10,107 bases of DNA from positions 1 through 10,107 of the forward strand of contig CAYXXZ010000098.1 in assembly GCA_964469165.1 (NCBI GenBank), written 5' to 3'. Below, in pieces: positions 1 through 7,759 of this stretch (its first letter is position 1; every line of letters begins with the position of its first letter). The position numbers were made by a program, and so were the translations under genes. Origin of the DNA: CAYXXZ01 sp964469165 (GTDB lineage Bacteria; Pseudomonadota; Gammaproteobacteria; Pseudomonadales; Porticoccaceae). Under the pieces are notes generated by a model. That model was not told the DNA's origin, searched no databases, and was given only the letters and a program-made list of their open reading frames with translations.

Positions 1-1
1 T

Positions 2-73
2 CAAGTTATTAACGCCCTTCCGGCCCACGGACACCGCCCTGCGGTAGAAATCCTGCCGGACTGGTATTACTGA
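2..73 (+). CDS. darT: 3' end of upstream gene, probable DarT DNA ADP-ribosyltransferase toxin (partial)
   Basis: An open frame enters from the left edge and ends at a TGA 15 bp before darG. Only 23 residues are visible, ending in a tryptophan and two tyrosines (PDWYY). DarT (DUF4433 family) is a toxin that ADP-ribosylates bases in single-stranded DNA and is nearly always encoded directly upstream of its antitoxin DarG. The identification rests mainly on the gene immediately downstream being a clear DarG. The aromatic C-terminus fits my recollection of the family but is weak evidence alone. The N-terminus, NAD-binding and catalytic residues all lie outside the window, so activity cannot be judged. 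Confidence 0.6.
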   Translation, partial: QVINALPAHGHRPAVEILPDWYY

Positions 74-88
74 AAGAGGAACATAGCC

Positions 89-1150
89 ATGATTGAATAC
101 ACCACGGGTGACATCCTCAAATGTGAAGCTGACGCACTGGTCAACACCGTCAACTGTGTTGGCGTCATGGGTCGCGGCATCGCCTTGCAGTTCAAGAATG
201 TCTTCCCTGACAACTTCAAGGCTTACGAGGCCGCCTGCAAAACTAAAGCCGTGCAGCCAGGCCGCATGTTCGTCTATGAAACCGGCCAGCTCACACCACC
301 TCGTTTCATTATCAACTTCCCGACCAAGCGCCATTGGCGCGGCAAGAGCCGCATGGAAGACATCGAAGCGGGCCTGGTCGATCTCGTCAATGTCATCCGC
401 ACTCTTGGCATTCGCTCTATCGCCGTACCTCCATTGGGAGCCGGTCTGGGCGGTCTGGATTGGCAGCAGGTACGCCAGCGCATTGAACATGCCCTTGCAG
501 ACTTGGACGATGTCCAAGTGCTTGTTTTCGAGCCCAGCGGCGCCCCTGCCACTGAAAAAATGGCGCATGTACGCGATGTTCCCAAAATGACGGCCGGACG
601 TGCAGCTTTGGTCGAACTCATGCAACGCTACCTGGGCGGCCTGCTTGACCCCTTTGTCTCACTGCTCGAAGTCCACAAGTTGATGTACTTCATGCAAGAG
701 GCCGGTGAGCCATTGCGACTCAAGTACGTTAAGCATCATTACGGCCCATACGCAGAAAACCTGCGCCATGTATTGAAGGCCGTCGAAGGCCATCTGATCT
801 CCGGTTATGCCGACGGCGGCGACGCGCCTGACAAACCCCTCTCGTTGGTTCCTGGCGCGGTAGAAGACGCCAAAGCCTTTCTGGATCAGCACACACAAAG
901 CCGGGCACACTTCGACCGTGTGACCAAACTGGTTGAGGGCTTTGAATCGCCGTATGGACTGGAGCTGCTGGCTACGGTGCATTGGGTACTCACCCGTGAA
1001 ACCGCACCAGGACAAAACAACCTGGAGCGCCAGGTCTATGGCTGGAATGCCCGCAAACGGCAATTCACGCCGCGCCAGTTGGCCATCGCCGAAGAACGCT
1101 TGCGTTCACAGGGTTGGCTTATCTCAGAAACCTTAACCGCCGCTCATTAA
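89..1150 (+). CDS. darG: DarG-like antitoxin: macrodomain ADP-ribosylglycohydrolase with SocA/DUF4065-like C-terminal domain
   Basis: DarG neutralises the toxin DarT by removing ADP-ribose from DNA, and its C-terminal domain binds and inhibits the toxin. Residues 1-155 are a macrodomain. It has the ADP-ribose-binding NTVNCVG stretch at residues 19-25 followed by MGRGIALQF, the NFPTK segment with Lys80 (the position of the catalytic lysine described for Thermus DarG), and the phosphate-binding loop PPLGAGLGGLDW at 114-125. Residues about 165-353 form a helical domain with KLMYF and HHYGPY motifs like the SocA/Panacea (DUF4065) fold. The length (353 aa) is typical. An AGAGGA ribosome binding site (75-80) supports the ATG at 89. 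The gene sits 15 bp after the putative darT stop and 15 bp before the methyltransferase gene, implying co-transcription. The macrodomain type (not NADAR) predicts a DarTG2-like pair. The family call is very secure. Its role in phage defence is inferred from the family. Confidence 0.92.
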   Translation: MIEYTTGDILKCEADALVNTVNCVGVMGRGIALQFKNVFPDNFKAYEAACKTKAVQPGRMFVYETGQLTPPRFIINFPTKRHWRGKSRMEDIEAGLVDLVNVIRTLGIRSIAVPPLGAGLGGLDWQQVRQRIEHALADLDDVQVLVFEPSGAPATEKMAHVRDVPKMTAGRAALVELMQRYLGGLLDPFVSLLEVHKLMYFMQEAGEPLRLKYVKHHYGPYAENLRHVLKAVEGHLISGYADGGDAPDKPLSLVPGAVEDAKAFLDQHTQSRAHFDRVTKLVEGFESPYGLELLATVHWVLTRETAPGQNNLERQVYGWNARKRQFTPRQLAIAEERLRSQGWLISETLTAAH

Positions 1151-1165
1151 GAAGAAGTACACGCA

Positions 1166-4100
1166 ATGCATGCAAAGACAAATACCGCAGCGCTCACGCC
1201 GCTCGCCCTGAAAGACGCACCGGCGCTGATCGAAACGGTGTTTCCGGCGCAGAAGATATCGTTCGAAGCGCAGCAGGAGCGGACTTCGGTACAAAGCCAA
1301 ACCTTGACTGGCTTGGGCTCGTATTGGAAAGGGCGCAAACCGCTAATTTTGGTGCGTGCTATCGTTTTGGGAAGTCTGCTCCCCACAACGGACAATCCCG
1401 AAGCCGACCTTGCGATTTTCGAGAAGTTGATGGGCTTCGACGACGAGAGCTTGGCTCGCCGTGCGCTGATCGGCAAAGCAATATCTCCAGCCGAGATTGC
1501 CGCGCGTATCCAGCTCGATGAACCGTGGCATTATTTCAAGGCCACGATCAGGCGAGGTGACGTAACAGGTGGGGACGTTCGCTGGATGCGTTTCCCGCTT
1601 GACGTAAATGCAGAGGGCATCTCTCTTCGCTGGCAGCGCAACGTGAGCGACGACGACAAGCTAGTAATTTATCGCAAGTTGCTGGCTACCTGTGCCAGCT
1701 ATGAAGAAAAGGCCAGTCTGGGCAAGCGCCCGGAGGAGTTGGATCAGGAATGGCTGTACGCCCCAGTTTGGGTGGAAGTTAATCGTCACTACGCTCATTT
1801 AGGCGTGAACGTACGATCCCTTCCCGAGCTCGTGGAGCAACTAGGCATCCTGCGCTACGGCCATCGCCCACGCGTCGGCGACACCTTTTGTGGCGGCGGC
1901 TCCATTCCGTTTGAGGCCGCACGCGTCGGTTGCGACGCATATGCATCCGACCTCAACCCCATCGCTTGCATGTTGACCTGGGGCAGTGCAGAAATTATCG
2001 GTGCGGCCAAAAGCACGCGCGAGGAGATTTCGCAGGCCCAATCCATTTTGGCAAAGGCCGTCAATCAACGCATTATCGAACTCGGCATCGAACATGATGC
2101 CAATGGTAATCGTGCCAAGGCGTATCTTTGGTGCCTCGAAGCACGTTGCCCAGAAACTGGTTGGATGGTGCCGTTATCCCCGACTTGGACAGTCTCCAAG
2201 ACGCGCAATGCTATTGCTCGTTTGAAGCCCAACCCGAAAAGCAAGCGCTTCGATATCGAAATCATCTCTGCAGCCTCCAAAGCAGAAATGAGCGCCGCCG
2301 AAAAAGGTACGATACAAGACGGCGATATGGTTTATGCACTGGACGGAAGAATCTACCGCACACCCATAAAAACTCTGCGCGGTGACTTTCGGCAGGCTGA
2401 TGGGGTGACGGGTAACCGCCTGCGTAAATGGGAAAAATCGGATTTTAAGCCGAACCCGAACGACATCTTTCAGGAGCGCCTGTACGCGATCCAGTGGATC
2501 AGCGAGGAAACGCTAAATACAGGCCGTCAGGACACATGGTTCGCCGCTCCAACCGCTGCCGACCTCGAACGCGAGCTACGTGTAGAGCAACTGGTCGCTG
2601 AACACTTGAGCAGTTGGCAGAAGAAGGGTTTGGTCCCAGACATGACAATTGAACCGGGCGAAAAAACTGGCGAGCCGATTCGAACGCGCGGTTGGACGCA
2701 CTGGCATCACCTGTTCAGCCCGCGCCAAATTCTGGTGGCCGCTCTGGTGCATGAGCAAATCAAGCGAATGCCAGTTAACGTTCAACCAGCCCTGTACCTG
2801 TCATTGGCCAAAATGCTGGACTGGTCGAGTAAGCTATGTCGCTACGGTACTGGGGCCGCACGTGAGTCGATTACACAAACATTCTATAACCAAGCCTACA
2901 ACACCAACTATTTCTATGGTGTCCGCTCATTCGTCACCGGGCAGAATTACCTATTTCTGACTGATGCATCGAGCAGTGTTGCTGGTGACCTGACTGTTAG
3001 GAACAAGGAAGCATCAGATCTCCAGCATGACGCCGAATTATGGATCACCGACCCGCCCTATGCCGACGCGGTGAACTATCACGAGATTGCGGAGTTCTTC
3101 ATTGCTTGGCTGCGGAAGAACCCGCCCGAGCCCTTCGACAAATGGGTATGGGATTCGCGACGAGCATTAGCAGTAAAAGGCTCGGGCGAAGACTTCCGAA
3201 GAGGCATGGTCGCTGCCTACAAGGCAATGGCCGACCACATGCCTGACAACGGCATGCAATGCGTAATGTTTACGCATCAGAATACCGGCGTTTGGAGTGA
3301 TCTGATCGGAATTTTCTGGGCAGCAGGGTTACAAGTGGTAGCTGCCTGGTACATCGCCACGGAAACAACTTCTGAACTCAAAAAAGGGGGTTATGTTCAG
3401 GGTACCGTCATCCTGATGCTCAAGAAACGCCCCGCAGGCGAACGCGCTGGCTTCAAGCAGCGTCTGTTACCCGCAGTTCGACAGGAGGTCGTTCGTCAGA
3501 TCGAGTCCATGCTGCACCTAAACGATACCGTCAAGGCGAACCACGGCGAGCCAGTATTCAACGATTCCGATCTGCAAATGGCCGGTTACGCTGCCGCCTT
3601 GAAAGTGCTGACTGCATACACCCATATCGGCGGAGAAAACGTCACCAGCTTTGCGCTGCGCCCTCGCGCGCGTGGCGAAATAACTGTCGTGGACGAAATG
3701 GTGCAGCAAGCCGCCGAAACAGCATCCAACTTACTGGTGCCGGAAGGATTGGCCGCCGATACCTGGGCGAAGCTCTCTGGCATCGAACGCTTCATGCTGC
3801 GCATGCTCGACATGGAAACCACCGGCTCATCCAAACTCGACAACTACCAGAACTTCGCCAAAGCCTTTCACGTCGAGGACTATACCCGTGTCATGGGCGA
3901 TATGCGCCCCAATCACGCTCGCCTCAAACGCGTGAGCGAATATGCCTCCCGCGACCTGACCGACAGCACAGAAATCGGGGCAACCAACTTCGGCAGGCTG
4001 TTCATTGCCTTGCAGCAACTACGCAAAGATACGGAACCCCAGGTCATCGTTGAACAGATGCGCAACGAGATGCCAGATTTCCTGGAAGCCCGTTCCGTAC

Positions 4101-4207
4101 TGGTGGATATGCTGGCTTTCATCGAGCAGAAATCACACGAATCGGAAACTCGCAGCGCCGCTGAAGTGCTTGGTGCCCGCCTGAAGAATCTCCGCTTTGG
4201 TGAGTAA
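1166..4207 (+). CDS. DUF1156-type adenine-specific DNA methyltransferase (anti-phage associated)
   Basis: Predicted S-adenosylmethionine-dependent N6-adenine DNA methylase of the DUF1156/COG1743 group, which recurs in defence islands. The N-terminal 80 residues carry the DUF1156-like segment (LIETVFPAQKIS, then YWKGRKPLILVRA). SAM-binding motif I is DTFCGGG at residues 239-245, with the acidic DLNP shortly after. Catalytic motif IV is DPPY at 629-632. The I-before-IV order and DPPY chemistry indicate adenine methylation. Between them lies a 380-residue insertion, probably for target recognition. It keeps only two cysteines (C323, C328) where relatives are described as having a Zn-ribbon. The last 380 residues contain no domain I recognise and are mostly helical-looking. 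The ATG at 1166 follows an AAGAAG purine-rich site just after darG. The stop lies 12 bp before the helicase gene, so the two are probably translated from one mRNA. It may protect host DNA or license the helicase-nuclease. The recognition sequence is unknown. Confidence 0.9.
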   Translation: MHAKTNTAALTPLALKDAPALIETVFPAQKISFEAQQERTSVQSQTLTGLGSYWKGRKPLILVRAIVLGSLLPTTDNPEADLAIFEKLMGFDDESLARRALIGKAISPAEIAARIQLDEPWHYFKATIRRGDVTGGDVRWMRFPLDVNAEGISLRWQRNVSDDDKLVIYRKLLATCASYEEKASLGKRPEELDQEWLYAPVWVEVNRHYAHLGVNVRSLPELVEQLGILRYGHRPRVGDTFCGGGSIPFEAARVGCDAYASDLNPIACMLTWGSAEIIGAAKSTREEISQAQSILAKAVNQRIIELGIEHDANGNRAKAYLWCLEARCPETGWMVPLSPTWTVSKTRNAIARLKPNPKSKRFDIEIISAASKAEMSAAEKGTIQDGDMVYALDGRIYRTPIKTLRGDFRQADGVTGNRLRKWEKSDFKPNPNDIFQERLYAIQWISEETLNTGRQDTWFAAPTAADLERELRVEQLVAEHLSSWQKKGLVPDMTIEPGEKTGEPIRTRGWTHWHHLFSPRQILVAALVHEQIKRMPVNVQPALYLSLAKMLDWSSKLCRYGTGAARESITQTFYNQAYNTNYFYGVRSFVTGQNYLFLTDASSSVAGDLTVRNKEASDLQHDAELWITDPPYADAVNYHEIAEFFIAWLRKNPPEPFDKWVWDSRRALAVKGSGEDFRRGMVAAYKAMADHMPDNGMQCVMFTHQNTGVWSDLIGIFWAAGLQVVAAWYIATETTSELKKGGYVQGTVILMLKKRPAGERAGFKQRLLPAVRQEVVRQIESMLHLNDTVKANHGEPVFNDSDLQMAGYAAALKVLTAYTHIGGENVTSFALRPRARGEITVVDEMVQQAAETASNLLVPEGLAADTWAKLSGIERFMLRMLDMETTGSSKLDNYQNFAKAFHVEDYTRVMGDMRPNHARLKRVSEYASRDLTDSTEIGATNFGRLFIALQQLRKDTEPQVIVEQMRNEMPDFLEARSVLVDMLAFIEQKSHESETRSAAEVLGARLKNLRFGE

Positions 4208-4219
4208 GGACTGACAGTC

Positions 4220-6955
4220 ATGAGCATCCGTCGCTTTTCCTCGCGTGCTCATCCATTGGATGCCAGCTTTCTGATGCAGCATCTGGTCGGCGCTCGAAGC
4301 TACAAACGTATCGCTGGCTACTTCACCAGTTCTTTGTTTGAAGTGGCTGGGGAAGCGTTGGAGCACATTCCCGAGGTGCAAATCGTCTGTAACGTGGACA
4401 TCCACCCCGACGATCTGCGGGTGGCTCAGCTACGTGAAAGCAAGATGCTGGGCCGCTGGAACGAACATGGCCTTGAAGCTGAAGCCCTGTTGAACCGCGA
4501 ACGCTACCGGCGGTTGGATTCCTTTCTTGCCAAGCATGGACAAGCCGTTCGGATTGCTCCGGACGATGTTTGTGGCTTTGTCCATGGCAAAGCGGGTGTG
4601 ATTACCTTGGCCGATGGTCGCAGGCTAGGCTTCATCGGCTCGATGAACGAAACGCGTAGCGGTTGGCAACGCCACTACGAAATACTGTGGGAAGACGATT
4701 CACACGAGGGCGTAGCCTGGATCGAGGAAGAATTTGATTTCCTCTGGAATGCCGCCAAGCCCTTACCGCGTGCGGTAATCCGCGAAGTCCACCGACGCAG
4801 CTACCGACGGGAAATAGAGTTCACGGAGCTCGATGATGATGAAAGCATCGCACCTGCCGCGCTCATTGAGTCACCGTTATACCGTGAAGGGCAACAACTT
4901 CAACCGTGGCAACAAGGCTTCCTGACTGAATGCCTGCGGCACCAGCGTTTGTATGGCACTGTGCGCCTGCTGCTAGCCGACGAAGTCGGTCTGGGCAAAA
5001 CGCTGTCGCTCGCTACGGCCGCCCTGACGCTCTGCCTGTTATCCGACAAAGAGAACGGCCTGCGTCGTCCTGTCGTGATTTTCGCACCGGCAACTCTGAC
5101 CGAACAATGGCAGACCGAGATGTTGGACAAACTGGGGATTCCGACAGCTCGCTGGGATACCTTAGGCAAGGTTTGGCTGGACACCGATGAGCGTGCCTTA
5201 TCTCCTGCTGGCCGGGAACAGATTGCCAACTGCCCGCTACGAATCGGCATCGTGTCCACCGGATTGATGATGCGCGAGTCGCTTGAAAAGCAGCACCTTT
5301 TGGGAATGCGATTTGGCGTGGTCATTTTGGACGAAGCCCATAAAGCAAGAACCCGCCAGGGCTTTGGCCGGGAAGCGGGCACCCCCAATGAATTGTTGGC
5401 CTTCATGCGCGAGATCGCCGCCCGTGCCGACCATGTCATGTTGGGCACCGCGACACCTATCCAGACGAATCCAAGCGATCTATGGGATTTGCTAAGTATC
5501 CTGCATAAAGGCCCTGGCCGCTTCGTACTCGGGAACGATCTGGCTCCTTGGCACAAACCCGAAAAAATACTCGATATTCTCGCTGGTCGCGTGCAAGTAG
5601 AAACGCTTTCCCACGCGTGGGAACTGCTGCGTTCGCCCTTGCCCCGCATGGAGTCCACGACAGAGCCACGCGCGCGCCGCTTGTTCTCCGCAATCCGGCA
5701 AGACCTTGGATTACAAAACGGCGAATGGCAGACCACACGTCCCCTGGCTGATCTCACAGAAGAAACACGGGAAATTCTGGAAGAAGAACTGGAACGTCGC
5801 ATTGCTGGCGCCACGCTTCTGCAACGGGAGAACCCGCTGGTGCGCCATGTCGTACTACGCAAGCGCCAGCAGCTTGAAGATGCTGGCTTGCTAGACCGCG
5901 TGGGCGTGGACGTCCATCCAGAACGCTCTCGGGCAACCGAACAACAAGCCTTCGATGCGCTATTCGAAGGTAAGGCGCTACGTACCTCAGAAGACTTCCG
6001 ACAAGCTTATGACGAGGCCCGCGCCTTCGGGAAAGCGCTCGCCAAGCGCGGCAGGGGTAGCGGCTTTATGAAGAACCTGATGGAGCAGCGTATCTGTTCC
6101 AGCATTCACGCGGGCCTGGAAACGGCACGACGTTTGTTGCAAGGGGAGACCGTTCACCAGGAAGACGAGGACCAGGAAGCTGACGTTCAAATCGAAACTG
6201 GTGAGGAGCGCGAAGTTCTGCAACGCCTGATTACCCGGTTGGAACGAATGAGCTCCGATCCCAAGATGGAGGCCATTGTCCATTTTCTCGAACGAGAAAA
6301 GTGGTTGGACTGGGGCGTCATCATCTTTAGCCAGTATTACGATACGGCGAAGTGGGTCGCTGATACATTGGCCGCCCGCTACCCAGAAGAAGCCATCGGC
6401 CTATATGCAGGGGCAGACCGCAGCCGCCTTTACCAGCGCGGCGACAGTGTGAAGGCTGAGCGCGAAACACTCAAACGTATGGTGGCCGAACACCAGATTC
6501 GCGTTATGGTTGCAACCGACGCCGCTTGTGAAGGTTTGAATTTGCAGACCCTGGGCACCCTCATAAATGTCGATTTGCCGTGGAATCCAACACGCCTGGA
6601 ACAACGTATCGGACGCATCAAACGCTTCGGTCAGCGGCGGTCAACCGTGGATATGCTCAATCTTGTATTCGAGCAGACGGTGGACGAGAAAATTTACGAA
6701 CGTCTGTCCGAACGCATGAAGAACCGCTATGACCTCTTTGGATCACTCCCGGACACCATTAAAGACGAGTGGATTGACGACATCGAAACTCTTGGCGAAA
6801 AGCTGGATGACTACATCAATGCCCAGAAGACCGCCACAGGCTTCGATTTGCGCTATACGGGCACAATGACGCCGCCGGAAAAAGATTGGCGAGAATTCAC
6901 TGAAGTGTTGTCGCAGCGAGACCTTGTCACCTTGATGACTACCGCCTGGGGATGA
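4220..6955 (+). CDS. PLD-like nuclease fused to SNF2/DEAH-type superfamily 2 helicase
   Basis: A large (911 aa) ATP-dependent DNA translocase/helicase with an N-terminal phospholipase-D-like nuclease domain, probably the effector of the defence module. Residues 1-200 contain one HKD-like motif: H122-G-K124, followed by GSMN at 140-143, matching HxK and GSxN. The helicase core begins with ADEVGLGKT (Walker A, K260), continues with the LDEAH box (D371-H374) and a GTATPIQT motif III, and has a helical insertion before domain 2. Domain 2 shows VIIFSQYYDTA, then ATDAACEGLNLQ (motif V) and QRIGRIKRFGQ (motif VI, Q795-R799), the RapA/SNF2-like pattern. The stop of the methyltransferase gene is part of a TAAGGA ribosome binding site for the ATG at 4220, so translation is probably coupled. 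Such PLD-helicases accompany DUF1156 methylases and are analogous to DISARM components. Whether it cuts unmodified DNA is inference. No frameshift or missing helicase motif is seen. Confidence 0.92.
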   Translation: MSIRRFSSRAHPLDASFLMQHLVGARSYKRIAGYFTSSLFEVAGEALEHIPEVQIVCNVDIHPDDLRVAQLRESKMLGRWNEHGLEAEALLNRERYRRLDSFLAKHGQAVRIAPDDVCGFVHGKAGVITLADGRRLGFIGSMNETRSGWQRHYEILWEDDSHEGVAWIEEEFDFLWNAAKPLPRAVIREVHRRSYRREIEFTELDDDESIAPAALIESPLYREGQQLQPWQQGFLTECLRHQRLYGTVRLLLADEVGLGKTLSLATAALTLCLLSDKENGLRRPVVIFAPATLTEQWQTEMLDKLGIPTARWDTLGKVWLDTDERALSPAGREQIANCPLRIGIVSTGLMMRESLEKQHLLGMRFGVVILDEAHKARTRQGFGREAGTPNELLAFMREIAARADHVMLGTATPIQTNPSDLWDLLSILHKGPGRFVLGNDLAPWHKPEKILDILAGRVQVETLSHAWELLRSPLPRMESTTEPRARRLFSAIRQDLGLQNGEWQTTRPLADLTEETREILEEELERRIAGATLLQRENPLVRHVVLRKRQQLEDAGLLDRVGVDVHPERSRATEQQAFDALFEGKALRTSEDFRQAYDEARAFGKALAKRGRGSGFMKNLMEQRICSSIHAGLETARRLLQGETVHQEDEDQEADVQIETGEEREVLQRLITRLERMSSDPKMEAIVHFLEREKWLDWGVIIFSQYYDTAKWVADTLAARYPEEAIGLYAGADRSRLYQRGDSVKAERETLKRMVAEHQIRVMVATDAACEGLNLQTLGTLINVDLPWNPTRLEQRIGRIKRFGQRRSTVDMLNLVFEQTVDEKIYERLSERMKNRYDLFGSLPDTIKDEWIDDIETLGEKLDDYINAQKTATGFDLRYTGTMTPPEKDWREFTEVLSQRDLVTLMTTAWG

Positions 6956-7168
6956 GTCAAGCTGGCCGATACCCCCCTCCTACCTAGTTCCTTACAATCT
7001 TTGCATCTCACACCATATCTTTAAGTGCCACAATGATTCATCATTGTGTTCAAATCCACCTTCGGCCCTTCCAATTTAATAGTTATATATTTTTATTTGC
7101 CGTCATGTCTTGCACCAAGTTTCTGTCATAATGTATCAAACTACTAACAACACTCATACCTGTACACC
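6956..7168. other. AT-rich intergenic region between the defence operon and the XRE regulator gene
   Basis: This 213-bp gap separates the defence operon from the regulatory block. The part at 7070-7165 is strikingly AT-rich compared with the flanking genes, as expected of a promoter region. A CATAAT -10-like box lies at 7127-7132, giving a predicted transcript start about 30 bp before the XRE ATG, but no good -35 box is found 16-18 bp upstream of it. A perfect palindrome sits at 7029-7048 (listed separately). No hairpin followed by a T-run is visible after the helicase stop, so a terminator for the defence operon is not apparent. No gene is supported here. Confidence 0.6.
7029..7048. promoter_or_regulatory. 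Perfect 9-bp inverted repeat, candidate operator
   Basis: CACAATGAT and its exact reverse complement ATCATTGTG are separated by two bases (TC), making a compact 20-bp dyad typical of a dimeric repressor site. It has no following T-run, so it does not look like a terminator. It lies 120 bp upstream of the XRE regulator start and 74 bp after the helicase stop. The obvious candidate to bind it is the adjacent XRE protein, as autoregulation. That assignment is inference, since no second copy was found in the window. Confidence 0.4.
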
Positions 7169-7525
7169 ATGAGCAGCATCGGCGAGCGCCTGCGCATCGC
7201 ACGCACCGAACGAGGCTTGACCCAAGAAGCCTTGGCTAATTTGGTTCAGACTCCTCTGAGCCAGGGAGCGATTGCGCACATAGAAAATGGGCGCAGCGAA
7301 TCCTCTCGTCACATTGTCTGGATTGCAGCAGCCCTCCGCGTACGTGCGGAATGGCTTGTCACAGGCGAAGGTGAAATGTTCGAGGCCGAGTGGCCTTGGC
7401 CTGAAATTCCTAGAGAGACCGTGGCGGCGCTGCCCGCGCAGGTACTGGAAGACATCAGCGACTACATCCAGATGAAGCTGACCAAGCAGGCGAAGAACGA
7501 CAGCCATCCAGAGGGCACCGATTGA
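7169..7525 (+). CDS. XRE-family helix-turn-helix transcriptional regulator
   Basis: A 118-residue protein with a Cro/C1-type helix-turn-helix over about residues 4-65: IGERLRIARTERGLTQEALA, then SQGAIAHIENGRS and the IVWIAAALRVRAEWLVTGEG segment that closes the fold. The WLxTGEGxM ending is characteristic of phage and mobile-element repressors. The remaining 45 residues are a short acidic-then-charged tail with no peptidase domain, so it is not a LexA/C1-type self-cleaving repressor. The ATG at 7169 has no good Shine-Dalgarno sequence, suggesting weak or short-leader translation. Upstream are an AT-rich promoter-like region and a 20-bp dyad. It probably represses its own promoter and genes of the element. 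Targets are unknown, and whether it controls the defence operon or the mobility genes cannot be decided from sequence. Confidence 0.85.
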   Translation: MSSIGERLRIARTERGLTQEALANLVQTPLSQGAIAHIENGRSESSRHIVWIAAALRVRAEWLVTGEGEMFEAEWPWPEIPRETVAALPAQVLEDISDYIQMKLTKQAKNDSHPEGTD

Positions 7526-7706
7526 TGAGAAACGGGATCTCCGCTTTTTCCGCCCTGTCGCCAGCATAAAAACCACAATTATCTAACAAGCAATTGATCA
7601 TGAATCGGTGAATCAAGACGGTTCCCTGTGCGTCAATTCGACTCAGCCTCAATGGATAAGTGATCATTTCGCATCCATCATATGACTTTTTAGTATTACT
7701 TTTGTA
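7526..7706. other. Non-coding stretch after the XRE gene, no clear feature
   Basis: About 180 bp between the XRE stop and the predicted leader promoter. It is AT-richer than the following leader. The palindromic heptamer TGATCAT occurs twice (7595-7601 and 7661-7667), and TTGAT/ATCAA arms surround the first copy, but the pattern is too short to call an operator. No terminator with a T-run and no protein gene is supported. A 14-codon frame starting at the overlapping TGATG of the XRE stop is the only plus-strand start directly coupled to it and is probably chance. Confidence 0.5.
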
Positions 7707-7734
7707 TTGACGCAAACAAGTAGATGCGTAATGA
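7707..7734 (+). promoter_or_regulatory. Putative sigma70 promoter of the structured leader
   Basis: TTGACG at 7707-7712 matches five of six bases of the -35 consensus. A weak -10-like TAATGA lies at 7729-7734 after a 16-bp spacer. The predicted start is near 7741, which would place the boxA sequence at about position +7 of the transcript. The good -35, the AT-rich upstream DNA and the position ahead of boxA support it. The -10 is poor, so confidence is moderate. Confidence 0.42.
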
Positions 7735-7746
7735 TTACACCAAGCC

Positions 7747-7759
7747 TGCTCTTTAACAA
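7747..7759 (+). promoter_or_regulatory. boxA antitermination element
   Basis: TGCTCTTTAACAA is an exact match to the boxA of Escherichia coli rRNA leaders, the RNA site bound by NusB-NusE (ribosomal protein S10) to make RNA polymerase resistant to termination. It is on the plus strand, just after a promoter-like sequence and ahead of a hairpin-rich leader, which is the expected arrangement. No rRNA or tRNA gene follows within the window, so it would act on mobile-element transcripts. Function in antitermination is inferred from the identity and position. Confidence 0.55.

Noticed and set aside
4900..5862. 320-codon open frame on the minus strand
   Set aside because: It lies wholly inside the helicase core on the other strand. 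The translation is arginine/serine-rich with no recognisable domain, while the plus strand carries all helicase motifs.
7029..7048. Reading the 20-bp dyad as the terminator of the defence operon
   Set aside because: The stem is AT-rich, the loop would be only two bases, and no T-run follows on the plus strand.
7525..7569. 14-codon frame overlapping the XRE stop (TGATG)
   Set aside because: The overlap could allow coupled translation, but the peptide is very short, has no membrane or toxin character, and could easily arise by chance.
7154..7576. 140-codon minus-strand open frame
   Set aside because: Antisense to the XRE regulator, whose helix-turn-helix is unmistakable. The minus translation has no coherent features.
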